Assembly: GCA_017308595.1 (NCBI GenBank)
Contig: JAFKER010000007.1
Location: forward strand, 1-64,000
Reading direction: 5' to 3'
Source of the DNA: Afipia sp.
GTDB lineage: Bacteria > Pseudomonadota > Alphaproteobacteria > Rhizobiales > Xanthobacteraceae
Length of the DNA stretch: 64,000 bases
The position numbers and the translations under genes were made by a program. The number at the start of each line of letters is the position of its first letter. The stretch's first letter is position 1. The notes beneath the pieces are model-generated. The model searched no databases and was not told the DNA's origin. It saw only the letters and a program-made list of their open reading frames with translations. This document shows, piece after piece, positions 32,780 to 40,904 of the stretch.

Positions 32780-33712
32780 TTACAGCTTTCCAGTTCGTTG
32801 CGGCATTGCTTCGGGAATGATCGTCTGGACGATCGAGGCGTCCAGCGCCTCATAGTCGTGTAGTCCGATCGTGTTGTAGAGCTCTGCACGGGTCTGCATC
32901 CGGTCCACCATCTTGTGAGTGCCGCCGTCGCGGGCGATTGCCGCGTAGAGGTCCTGCTGCGCTTTGTTTGCGACGCGCAGTGATGACACCGGCCAGATCA
33001 CCATACGATAGCCCATGTCCTGAAATTCGGATGCGGTATAGAATGGCGTTTTCCCGAACTCGGTCATATTTGCGAGCAGCGGCACGCCGGGCATTCGTTT
33101 GGCGAAGGCGCGGAACATCTCCTCGGTATTGAGCGCTTCCGGGAATATCGCATCGGCTCCCGCCTCCATGTAGAGTTTGGCACGGGCGACAGCCCCGTCC
33201 AATCCTTCGCTGGCTGCGGCATCGGTTCGCGCGATGATCACAAGATCGCGCCGAGCTTTTGCGGCTGCAGCCACTTTTGCGGCCATATCCCGCGCGTCCG
33301 CGAGTTTTTTGTCATTCAGATGGCCGCATTTCTTCGGCAAAAGCTGATCTTCGAGATGCACTGCGCCTGCGCCCGCTTCTTCGAAGGTACGCACCATGTG
33401 CATGACATTGAGGGCCTCGCCATAGCCGGTGTCGCCGTCCACCAGCAACGGCAGGCTGGACGCACGGACGATTTGGCGGACGAAGAAGGCGACCTCATCG
33501 ACGGTGATGACGCCGAGATCAGGCAATCCCATGGAGGCGGTCATCGCCGCGCCGGACAGATAAAGGCCATCGAATCCTGCCGCCTTTGCCTGTAACGCCG
33601 CCATACCATTGTGTGCGCCCGGAAGACGCAGGATTTCGGGGCGGTTCAACAGGGCGCGGAAACGGCGTCCTGCGCTTTCGGTGGGGAGGTCGGCAGCAAC
33701 AAGATAGGGCAT
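32780..33712 (-). CDS. prpB: 2-methylisocitrate lyase (isocitrate lyase/PEP mutase family)
   Basis: 310 residues from ATG 33712, preceded by GGAG; a 28-residue upstream extension is not family-like. GFDGLYLSGAAMTASMGLPD, LVDGDTGYGEALNVMHMVRT, VHLEDQLLPKKCGHLNDKKL (the catalytic KKCGH loop) and IIARTDAAASEG are present. It cleaves 2-methylisocitrate to pyruvate and succinate, the last step of the methylcitrate cycle. Oxaloacetate decarboxylase-like relatives look similar, but prpC and prpD next door settle the role. Confidence 0.88.
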   Translation of the reverse strand: MPYLVAADLPTESAGRRFRALLNRPEILRLPGAHNGMAALQAKAAGFDGLYLSGAAMTASMGLPDLGVITVDEVAFFVRQIVRASSLPLLVDGDTGYGEALNVMHMVRTFEEAGAGAVHLEDQLLPKKCGHLNDKKLADARDMAAKVAAAAKARRDLVIIARTDAAASEGLDGAVARAKLYMEAGADAIFPEALNTEEMFRAFAKRMPGVPLLANMTEFGKTPFYTASEFQDMGYRMVIWPVSSLRVANKAQQDLYAAIARDGGTHKMVDRMQTRAELYNTIGLHDYEALDASIVQTIIPEAMPQRTGKL

Positions 33713-33722
33713 GGTGTCTCCG

Positions 33723-34886
33723 TCAGGCCGCGCGCACAGCAGATGCTGTCTTGCCGCGTGCCTCGATTGGCACGAAACTGAGATTTTCCGGGCCAACGTA
33801 GTTGGCCGATGGGCGAATGATCTTGTTGTCGATACGTTGCTCGATCACATGCGCCGCCCAGCCGGAAGTGCGGGAGATCACGAACAGCGGCGTGAACATC
33901 GCCGTCGGCACGCCAAGGGCGTGATAGGACACCGCGCTGAACCAGTCGAGATTGGGGAACATCTTCTTGGCATCGGCCATGACGCTTTCGATGCGCTCGG
34001 CAATGTCGAACATTTTTATGCTACTGGCTTCCGCGCTGAGGCGGCGCGCCACCTCCTTGATGACCTTGTTGCGCGGATCGGCGATTGTGTAGACCGGATG
34101 GCCGAAGCCGATCACGACTTCCTTGGCTTCGACACGGCGGCGAATATCCGCCTCGGCTTCGTCCGCATTCTCATAGCGCTTCTGAATCTCGAACGCCACT
34201 TCGTTGGCGCCGCCATGTTTTGGGCCGCGCAATGCGCCAATAGCACCGGTGATGGCTGAATACATGTCGGAGCCGGTGCCCGCGATGGAGCGTGCGGTAA
34301 ACGTCGAAGCGTTGAATTCATGCTCAGCATAGAGAATGAGCGAAGTGTGCATCGCACGCTCGTGCGAGGCTGACGGCTTCTTACCGTGCAATAGGCGCAG
34401 GAAATGCGCCCCAATGGAGTCGTCATCGGTCTCGACATCGATACGCTTGCCGTTATGGGCGTAGTGGTGCCAGTAAAGCAGCATTGACCCCAGCGACGCC
34501 ATCAGGCGGTCGGCGATGTCTCTCGCGCCAGGCAAATTATGGTCGTGAGCTTCGGGCAGCACGCAACCGAGAGCTGAGACGCCAGAGCGCATAACATCCA
34601 TTGGATGCGCTGCGGCTGGCAGCAACTCCAGCGCTTGCCGCACCGCCGCCGGCAGGCCGCGCAGCGCTTTTAATTTCGCTTTGTAGGACTGCAGTTCGGC
34701 GGTGGTTGGCAGGTGGCCGTGAACGAGGAGATAGGCAATCTCTTCGAACTCACAGGTTTCCGCCACGTCGAGAATGTCGTAGCCACGATAATGAAGGTCG
34801 TTGCCGGTACGCCCTACGGTGCAGAGCGCGGTGTTCCCGGCAACAACACCGGACAAGGCGACGGATTTCTTCGGCTTCGGTGTCAT
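33723..34886 (-). CDS. prpC: 2-methylcitrate synthase
   Basis: 387 residues from ATG 34886 (GGGAGG upstream); an upstream frame would add 28 unrelated residues. [40 protein letters not shown] (catalytic His), GPKHGGANE and [20 protein letters not shown] mark a citrate-synthase family enzyme of the methylcitrate type. It condenses propionyl-CoA with oxaloacetate. Ten bases upstream of prpB on the minus strand. Confidence 0.88.
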   Translation of the reverse strand: MTPKPKKSVALSGVVAGNTALCTVGRTGNDLHYRGYDILDVAETCEFEEIAYLLVHGHLPTTAELQSYKAKLKALRGLPAAVRQALELLPAAAHPMDVMRSGVSALGCVLPEAHDHNLPGARDIADRLMASLGSMLLYWHHYAHNGKRIDVETDDDSIGAHFLRLLHGKKPSASHERAMHTSLILYAEHEFNASTFTARSIAGTGSDMYSAITGAIGALRGPKHGGANEVAFEIQKRYENADEAEADIRRRVEAKEVVIGFGHPVYTIADPRNKVIKEVARRLSAEASSIKMFDIAERIESVMADAKKMFPNLDWFSAVSYHALGVPTAMFTPLFVISRTSGWAAHVIEQRIDNKIIRPSANYVGPENLSFVPIEARGKTASAVRAA

Positions 34887-34908
34887 CGCAACCTCCCTGG
34901 AATGGATT

Positions 34909-36450
34909 TTAACTGTTTGCGGCGCGCTTAGCGGTAGCCTGCGGCCAATCGAAGATGCCGCGCGCGGCATGAGAGCCGAGCAGCTTCGCGTCGACCGTGA
35001 ATGTCAGATCGGTCAGTTCGCCTGCCTTCAGTGATGACAGGCGTTCGACCGTTGCGATGAAGCGATCCTGTTCGGCCGGAGCGATGATCCCTTCCGACAA
35101 AGTGCGGAATTTCTTGATATAGTCTGGCCGCTTGAACGGTCGCGCGCCGAGCGGATGAGCGTCAGCGACGGCGAGTTCATCGCTGATGGTCGATCCACCC
35201 TTGAGCGTGACGACGACGCGGCCGCCGAACGCCTTTTCCTTCGGATCGTGGCTGTGATAGCGACGGGTCCACTCGGGATCTTCAACCGTCGAGATTTTGT
35301 GCCACAGCGCGATCGTGCTGGCGCGGTTCGCACGCTCCGGTGCGTAAGACCGTTCATGGTGCCAGCCGCCGTCTTCCAGCGCGACGGCGAAGATGTACAT
35401 GATCGAGTGATCGAGGGTTTCACGGCTGGCCTTCGGGTCCATTTTTTGAGGATCGTTGGCTCCGGTTCCGATCACATAGTGGGTGTGATGGCTGGTGTGG
35501 ATCACGATGCTCTCGACCTTCGACAGGTCGCCGATCTTCGGCCCCATGCGGCGCGCAAGATCGATCAGCGCCTGGCTCTGATACTCGGCCGAATGTTCCT
35601 TGGTGTAAGTGTCAAGGATCGCGCGCTTCGGCTCACCCTTCTGAGGCAGCGGTACGACGTACTGCGCCTTCGGACCGCTGAGCAAGTAAGCAATGAAGCC
35701 ATCTTCGCCTTCCCATGCGGGCGAGGGGGCGCCTTCACCGCGCAATACACGATCAACGGCTTCAACCGCCATCTTCCCAGCGAAGGCGGGTGCGTAGGCT
35801 TTCCAACTGGAAATCTCGCCCTTGCGCGACTGGCGCGTGGTGGTGGTGACGTGCAGCGCCTGCTGGATGGACTGATAGATCGTCTCGGTTGGCAGGTTCA
35901 GCAGCGTACCGATGCCTGCAGCCGCTGAAGGGCCAAGATGAGCGATGTGGTCGATCTTATGCTCATGCAGGCAGATGCCTTTGACGAGATCGACCTGGAT
36001 TTCATAGCCGGTGGCAAGGCCGCGCACGAGGTCCGCACCCGACGAACCGACATGTTGGGCGACCGCGAGGATCGGTGGAATGTTATCCCCGGGATGCGAG
36101 TAGTCGGCGGCGAGGAATGTGTCGTGGAAATCGAGTTCACGCACGGCGACGCCGTTAGCCCAGGCGGCCCATTCCGGCGAGACGCGCTGTTGCCTGTTCA
36201 ATCCGAACACCGTCGCGCCTGGTTGAAAGGGATGTGCTTCTGCCTGAAGCCGTGCGCTGGCAACGGGGCGGCGCGCAACGGATGCGGCCGCCACCGCTGC
36301 GTTATCGATGATGCGGTTGCCGATCATCTCGACAACATCTGCTTCCACTGCAACGGGATCGGCCGCAACTTCGGCCATCTTCCACGCGAGCTGATCGGCG
36401 CGGTCGAGCTTTTCTGCGGACTTGTAGGTGCGAACGGTATGCTGCTTCAC
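34909..36450 (-). CDS. prpD: 2-methylcitrate dehydratase
   Basis: 513 residues, MmgE/PrpD family. It shows [40 protein letters not shown] (family core with the DxxD and SHPGD segment) and [20 protein letters not shown]. It dehydrates 2-methylcitrate to 2-methylaconitate; hydration to 2-methylisocitrate is presumably done by an aconitase elsewhere. First large gene of the prp operon. Confidence 0.9.
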   Translation of the reverse strand: MKQHTVRTYKSAEKLDRADQLAWKMAEVAADPVAVEADVVEMIGNRIIDNAAVAAASVARRPVASARLQAEAHPFQPGATVFGLNRQQRVSPEWAAWANGVAVRELDFHDTFLAADYSHPGDNIPPILAVAQHVGSSGADLVRGLATGYEIQVDLVKGICLHEHKIDHIAHLGPSAAAGIGTLLNLPTETIYQSIQQALHVTTTTRQSRKGEISSWKAYAPAFAGKMAVEAVDRVLRGEGAPSPAWEGEDGFIAYLLSGPKAQYVVPLPQKGEPKRAILDTYTKEHSAEYQSQALIDLARRMGPKIGDLSKVESIVIHTSHHTHYVIGTGANDPQKMDPKASRETLDHSIMYIFAVALEDGGWHHERSYAPERANRASTIALWHKISTVEDPEWTRRYHSHDPKEKAFGGRVVVTLKGGSTISDELAVADAHPLGARPFKRPDYIKKFRTLSEGIIAPAEQDRFIATVERLSSLKAGELTDLTFTVDAKLLGSHAARGIFDWPQATAKRAANS

Positions 36451-36471
36451 GATAATGAATCCCTTGGTCGT

Positions 36472-36912
36472 TCAGGTCAGATGTTGGGTTGCAGGGCGGT
36501 GTGATGATTGAGGAGCGATAGGAATAGGGCGGCCGCTATCATCGACAGCGACCATCTCGAATGATCCGCGCACCACAGGTCTGCGTGTGCCTGTGAGCAG
36601 GTTCTCGCGGATCATTTCGACAGCGACGGTCATGGAGCTGCGGCCCGCGCGTTCCACGCGCGCCACTAGTTCGACCAGCTCGCCAACCGGAATGGGTTCG
36701 TGGAATTCGATCTTGTCGGAGGTTGCCATCACCACGTTGCGCCGGGCATGGCGGGTCGCTGCGACAAATGCTGCCTTTCCCATCAGGTTAAGGGCGTTGC
36801 CGCCGAACAATGTGCCGTAATGGTTCGCCAGATCTGGAAACACCACTTCTACGAAGCGCGTTTCCTGGCTCGACCGAGTAACGGAGGGCGGGATGTCAGC
36901 GGAAAATTGCAT
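36472..36912 (-). CDS. Acyl-CoA thioesterase (hotdog fold)
   Basis: 146 residues. VVFPDLANHYGTLFGGNALN and a later DKIEFHEPIPVGELVELVAR match YciA-type acyl-CoA thioesterases: the N/D-H-x-G-T-L-F-G-G core holds the catalytic residues. It is the promoter-proximal gene of the prp operon. It might release CoA from propionyl-CoA or another short acyl-CoA to avoid CoA trapping; that role is inferred from context. Confidence 0.83.
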   Translation of the reverse strand: MQFSADIPPSVTRSSQETRFVEVVFPDLANHYGTLFGGNALNLMGKAAFVAATRHARRNVVMATSDKIEFHEPIPVGELVELVARVERAGRSSMTVAVEMIRENLLTGTRRPVVRGSFEMVAVDDSGRPIPIAPQSSHRPATQHLT

Positions 36913-36998
36913 GGGGTCGCCACGAATGCCTTGCGCTAGCTTTCAAACTTCGCAATATCCGCATACGCGGATAGCTGGAATGACTGAAAAAGTGTAGT

Positions 36999-37037
36999 TT
37001 TGCGAAGGTTTCCGGCAAAGTTTGCAAAGTTTGCAAA
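36999..37037. promoter_or_regulatory. Tandem TTTGCAAA operators for PrpR/RamB-type regulator
   Basis: TTTGCAAA occurs perfectly at 37021-37028 and 37030-37037. Degenerate relatives lie just upstream (TTTTGCGAAGG 36999-37009, TTCCGGCAAAG 37010-37020), giving four phased units of about 10 bp. TTTGCAAA is the published core for RamB and PrpR in actinobacteria. The cluster lies between the divergent prp operon and the regulator start. Confidence 0.72.
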
Positions 37038-37050
37038 GTGGAGAAGCCGA

Positions 37051-38481
37051 GTGAAGAAGACTTTCATGGGTGTTCGGCTCAAGCGACTCCGTGAAGAGCG
37101 CCAGCTCACGCAGGCTGCACTTGCGACGAAACTCGGCATTTCGTTGAGTTATCTGAATCAGCTTGAGAACAATCAGCGCCCGCTGACGCTGCCGGTGCTA
37201 TTGGCATTGAACGCGACCTTCGGTCTCGATGTGCAGTCGTTCTCGGAGGACGATGAAGCAAGATTGATCTCGGATTTGCGCGAGGCTTTGGCCGATCCCG
37301 TTGTCGGCGAGACGATTGCAACGGCGGATCTGCGTGAACTCGCATTCAACATGCCGGCGGTCGGTCGCGCGCTGGTGACGTTAAGCCGCAAGTATCGTCA
37401 GGCGGCGGAGCAGGGTGTGGCTCTGGCCGCACGTCTGGGCGAGGATCGGCAGGCCGCTTCCGTCGTTCTGCCTTCGACGCCGTTCGAGGCTGTGCGTGAT
37501 TTTTTCTACGCCCACAACAATCATATTCCGGAGCTGGATGAGGCTGCCGAAGCAATCGCCACACGCATGAATTTCCCTATCGGGCAGATGGCATCTGCTC
37601 TGGCTGCTTACCTCGAAGACAGGCACGGCGTAAAAATCGTCTCGGATGCAGCCGACCATATGCCGTCTGGAACACAGAGAACATTCGATTCTGGCTCTCG
37701 TATAATGCACCTCTCACGCCGCCTGCGGCCGGGACAGCAGGCCTTTCAGTTCGCAACGCAGATCGCTTTTCTGGAATTTGGCCGGGAGTTGCAGGATATT
37801 GTTGAGAAGGCCGGTTTCGCAAACAACGAGGCGCGTGGAATCGCCCGTATCGGACTGGCCAACTATTTCGCGGGTGCGCTGGTGCTACCGTACACGGCGT
37901 TTCTGAAAGAGGCGGAGCAGACGCGCTACGATATCGAGCTACTGGCTGATCGTTTCGGTGTCGGGTTCGAAACAGTCTGCCACCGGTTGAGCACCCTGCA
38001 GCGGTCAAGTGCGCGCGGAGTGCCGTTTTTCTTCATCCGCGTTGATCGCGCCGGAAATATCTCCAAGCGCCAGTCAGCCACGGATTTTCACTTTTCCCGT
38101 GTCGGCGGAACGTGCCCGCTCTGGAATGTCTATGAGGCATTTTCCAGTCCGGGACGTGTCCTAACCCAATTGGCGCGCATGCCGGACGACAGAACGTATC
38201 TGTGGATCGCGCGCACTGTATCGCATCGACAGGGCGGCTTCGGCTCTCCAGCAAAGACATTTGCGGTGGCACTTGGATGTGACGTTCGTCATGCGGAACG
38301 CATCATATACTCACAAGGGCTGAATATCGCTCCTAACGTGGCAACGCCGATTGGCATGGGCTGCAAAGTCTGCGAGCGGCTATCATGCCCGCAACGTGCG
38401 TTCCCGCCTATAGGGCGCTCACTTGATGTCAACGAGTCTGAAACTCGCTTTGCGCCATATGCGACGTCGTCCCAAATTTAG
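37051..38481 (+). CDS. XRE-HTH / IrrE-like short-chain acyl regulator (PrpR/RamB type)
   Basis: 476 residues from a GTG at 37051 with GGAG seven bases upstream. A frame from 37000 (TTG) would run through the operators and is rejected; ATG 37066 is an alternative. Residues ~6-65 are an XRE HTH (RLKRLREERQLTQAALATKL). A central ImmA/IrrE-like domain and a C-terminal DUF2083-like region follow, the latter with CPLWNVYEAFSSPG and a Cys cluster GMGCKVCERLSCPQRA. In mycobacteria, homologous PrpR activates prp genes in response to acyl-CoA and has been reported to bind an Fe-S cluster. Divergent from the prp operon. Confidence 0.86.
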   Translation: MKKTFMGVRLKRLREERQLTQAALATKLGISLSYLNQLENNQRPLTLPVLLALNATFGLDVQSFSEDDEARLISDLREALADPVVGETIATADLRELAFNMPAVGRALVTLSRKYRQAAEQGVALAARLGEDRQAASVVLPSTPFEAVRDFFYAHNNHIPELDEAAEAIATRMNFPIGQMASALAAYLEDRHGVKIVSDAADHMPSGTQRTFDSGSRIMHLSRRLRPGQQAFQFATQIAFLEFGRELQDIVEKAGFANNEARGIARIGLANYFAGALVLPYTAFLKEAEQTRYDIELLADRFGVGFETVCHRLSTLQRSSARGVPFFFIRVDRAGNISKRQSATDFHFSRVGGTCPLWNVYEAFSSPGRVLTQLARMPDDRTYLWIARTVSHRQGGFGSPAKTFAVALGCDVRHAERIIYSQGLNIAPNVATPIGMGCKVCERLSCPQRAFPPIGRSLDVNESETRFAPYATSSQI

Positions 38482-38539
38482 CCACTTGATCAAGCCTCGG
38501 TAGATCGAGCGTTTGCGATGTGCGTCGCAAATCAAAAAT

Positions 38540-38829
38540 GAGATCCGATGGTGCGATCTGCTTGAGGGGGCGACACCTACTTTGCTCCGGTTCTCACGAT
38601 GGATGAGGCGAGCAGTCATCCGCATCTCAAGGCGCGGCAGACGTATGTTGACATGAGCGGTGCTAATCAACCCGGTCCCAACCCGCGATTTAGCGTGACG
38701 AAAGCTGCCGCAGCGATAGCGCTGGCTGAACTTGGTCAACATAGCCGTCAAGTCCTGGCTGATTGGGGAATTCCTTTAGAAGCGGTCGATGATCTTTGCC
38801 GTTCCAACGTCGTTTTTCAGTTGGACTAA
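38540..38829 (+). pseudogene. CaiB/BaiF CoA-transferase, C-terminal remnant
   Basis: EIRWCDLLEG (38540-38569) and, after a frame change near 38569, DTYFAPVLTMDEASSHPHLK followed by ARQTYVDMSG-x-NQPGPNPRFS and HSRQVLADWGIPLEAVDDL. Together these match the C-terminal end of family III CoA-transferases / alpha-methylacyl-CoA racemases. The N-terminal ~300 residues are missing and the frame is broken. A relic of a deleted catabolic gene. Confidence 0.62.
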
Positions 38830-39022
38830 CGGCAGCCTGCTTGTGACGTTCGGAATGTCGACAGATTGCGAAGCACTGACATAGCGTGCGCCGGATTCGA
38901 CGTGCTCGCGTGGCAGCGCCTCGTAAACAATCTAAAGAATACAATCTCGCGAAAAACGTTGGTTAGTATTGCTGGCAATCGGAATATCGGCCCGAATTCT
39001 TTATTGAGTGAAGCGATTCTTC

Positions 39023-39667
39023 TTAGTTTGTCTTATCAACGCCGGTTCGGAGCATGACGAGAATCTGCCTTGCGATTGATGCTGGTGTATCGCGATCCTT
39101 CTTGAACCAGAATAGTGACCACGAGAGGGCCCCGATAAGGGATAAACGCAGATAGCGCTTGTCCACCTTGGAGCGGAGGGGGAGTTCTTCAATGAGATCG
39201 GCGAAAATTTTCTCGTATTCGTCGCGCAGGAAAATCACGCGGTCCTTGATGCTTTCCGGATAATGCCAGGGGGGCATTACGAACAGGACCTGATTTGCGC
39301 GCCGCCAATCAAGCAGCCCCGTGATATGCGCCACGCATGCTGTTTCCATCCGCTGCCACGGATCGGTCTTGAGCGCGATTGCGTCGGTGACACGCTTGAG
39401 CAGTTCCACACCGCCTTTTTCCCAAACGGCCCAAAGCAACTCCTCCTTGGAATCGAAGTGATAGTACATTGACGCGGGTTGCATCTCGGCGGCCGCGGCG
39501 ATGTCTCGCATCGATGCGCCGTCGAAACCCTGCTTGTTGAAGAGGGATTCCGCGACAGAAATAATTCGCTCCCGCGCCTGCTCGCCTTTTGTGAGCTTTT
39601 GCTTCTCGCCCGGCATCTTGTTGCCTGTTTTGACTTTTTTGGCCTTGGCCGGCGTCGTCGATGCCAT
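39023..39667 (-). CDS. TetR-family regulator
   Basis: 214 residues with a Lys-rich N-terminal tail (~1-30). The HTH domain (~30-85) reads ARERIISVAESLFNKQGFDG, ASMRDIAAAAEMQPASMYYH and FDSKEELLWAV. The ligand domain resembles those of acyl-CoA or fatty-acid sensing TetR proteins. Divergent from the MaoC pair; two copies of a TTTTCTAACGA-type sequence lie in its own promoter, and a similar operator precedes the ligase at 40905. The ligand is likely a CoA thioester made by the ligase; inference. Confidence 0.85.
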   Translation of the reverse strand: MASTTPAKAKKVKTGNKMPGEKQKLTKGEQARERIISVAESLFNKQGFDGASMRDIAAAAEMQPASMYYHFDSKEELLWAVWEKGGVELLKRVTDAIALKTDPWQRMETACVAHITGLLDWRRANQVLFVMPPWHYPESIKDRVIFLRDEYEKIFADLIEELPLRSKVDKRYLRLSLIGALSWSLFWFKKDRDTPASIARQILVMLRTGVDKTN

Positions 39668-39693
39668 GGGTGACTTCTTCTCGTTCTGCTTGA

Positions 39694-39736
39694 TTTTCTA
39701 ACGATCGTTCGGTAATAAATTTTCTAACGAATGTTC
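39694..39736. promoter_or_regulatory. Two TetR-type operator copies
   Basis: TTTTCTAACGATCGTTC (39694-39710) and TTTTCTAACGAATGTTC (39720-39736) are near-identical, start to start 26 bases. ACGATCGT is a palindrome. They lie between the divergent TetR and MaoC genes, right where a repressor of both would bind. Confidence 0.62.
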
Positions 39737-39768
39737 AATAATAGCACTTAACTCCAGATGAGGAAGCC

Positions 39769-40329
39769 ATGGCCGTCCCCGCGCGTCTAGATAAATACGT
39801 CAGAACCGAAAAGCAGCGTCACTTTCCCAAGGATTTTATGACGGGATGGGAAGATTATGAGACTTGGTCGGAGGCGACGGTCGGCCAATCCGGTCCCGCT
39901 CAGCGCACCTTCGTCATCACCGAGGAAGATATTCTCGACTATAACAAGGCGTGCGGCGAGACCGATCCGCTGATGATCGATCCCGACTATGCGCGCAAGA
40001 ACTCGCCAACCGGCGAATTGCTGCAACACCCGATCTTTGTGACCACTATCGCGTTTTATAGCCTCGGCGAGAATGGCATTGGCACCTGGATTCGCACGCC
40101 CGGCGCGCGGAATCCCCACCAGCGTATCGAGATCATTGAGCCGTTCAAGTACGGCGAGATCGTCACGACGACGGTGACGACCTCCCAGAAATTCGTTCAG
40201 CGCGGCAAGCCTTACCTGCAAATGCTTCTCGACTTCCACAACGAGAAGGGGGCACTCAAGGCGCGCTGGTGGTGCTCTCTAATCCTTCCGGAAACGCAGG
40301 CCGACGTCGCCCGCTTCGCCAACGCCTGA
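39769..40329 (+). CDS. MaoC-like subunit lacking the catalytic His
   Basis: 186 residues, hotdog fold of the MaoC / FAS1-like type. The MaoC motif reads YNKACGETDPLMIDPDYA, where active hydratases have GD-x-N-P-x-H. The His is replaced by Met, so this subunit is probably not catalytic by itself. A C-terminal RWWCSLILP strand fits the fold. It precedes the second MaoC gene by 15 bases; the pair looks like a split hydratase, as in the ChsH1/ChsH2-type heteromers of actinobacteria. Confidence 0.78.
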   Translation: MAVPARLDKYVRTEKQRHFPKDFMTGWEDYETWSEATVGQSGPAQRTFVITEEDILDYNKACGETDPLMIDPDYARKNSPTGELLQHPIFVTTIAFYSLGENGIGTWIRTPGARNPHQRIEIIEPFKYGEIVTTTVTTSQKFVQRGKPYLQMLLDFHNEKGALKARWWCSLILPETQADVARFANA

Positions 40330-40344
40330 TCAAGGAACTCATCA

Positions 40345-40791
40345 ATGTCCAATCCAACCTTCAGCAAGATCGAAACCGGTTACGCTTTTCCGAGTGTCGC
40401 TCAGTCCTATGCTCAATCCGCGATCGACCACTATGCGCTCGCATCTCTTGATATGAATCCCGTCCATACCAATGAGGAGTGGGCCGCGCGCGCACAGGTA
40501 TTCGGGATGCCCGTCACGGTGGGGCACGGCATGATGACCATGTCGACCCTGGCATCCGTTGTCACGAGAGCCTGGGGTGTCATTGGAAAGAACGGTGGCT
40601 CCATTCGTTACGTCGATTCGAAATTCACAAAGCCTGTGAAAGTCGGTGAGACAGTCACGGCAACGGCGAAAGTGAAGCAGAAGCACTTTCATGGTCCTGG
40701 CAAAAACTGGGTGCAGGTTCTGGTCGAGGGTAAGGATTCGACTGGGGATCTGATCGGCTTTGCAGAGGTTGGTTACAACCTTCCTGACTGA
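40345..40791 (+). CDS. MaoC-like subunit with catalytic motif
   Basis: 148 residues. The hydratase motif is complete: YALASLDMNPVHTNEEWA (D-x-N-P-x-H), followed by FGMPVTVGHGMMTMSTLASV. It likely supplies the active site of an enoyl-CoA hydratase together with the preceding subunit. A hairpin follows the stop. Confidence 0.82.
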   Translation: MSNPTFSKIETGYAFPSVAQSYAQSAIDHYALASLDMNPVHTNEEWAARAQVFGMPVTVGHGMMTMSTLASVVTRAWGVIGKNGGSIRYVDSKFTKPVKVGETVTATAKVKQKHFHGPGKNWVQVLVEGKDSTGDLIGFAEVGYNLPD

Positions 40792-40799
40792 CACAAAGA

Positions 40800-40821
40800 G
40801 GGGCCGGAAAACTCCGGCCCT
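40800..40821 (+). terminator. Hairpin after the MaoC pair
   Basis: GGGCCGGA (40801-40808) pairs with TCCGGCCC (40813-40820) around AAAC, extended by a G-T pair. Eight strong pairs with a GC-rich stem; the following TTGCC is a weak T-run. Separates the MaoC pair from the ligase operon. Confidence 0.6.
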
Positions 40822-40861
40822 TGCCTGCGACGTGCTGCTTCATTGACTCAAATAATCAAAC

Positions 40862-40875
40862 GTACGATCGTTCGA
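40862..40875. promoter_or_regulatory. TetR-type operator upstream of ligase/transporter operon
   Basis: The 14 bases at 40861-40874 read CGTACGATCGTTCG, palindromic at 12 of 14 positions. The core ACGATCGTTC (40864-40873) is identical to 39701-39710 in the TetR promoter. About 30 bases before the ligase start. Confidence 0.6.
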
Positions 40876-40904
40876 AAAATAAACGAGCGCGAAGGGAGAG
40901 CACC

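Noticed and set aside
37000-37050. Upstream TTG start of the prp regulator
   Set aside because: It would place the TTTGCAAA operators inside the gene; the GTG at 37051 has a good ribosome-binding site.
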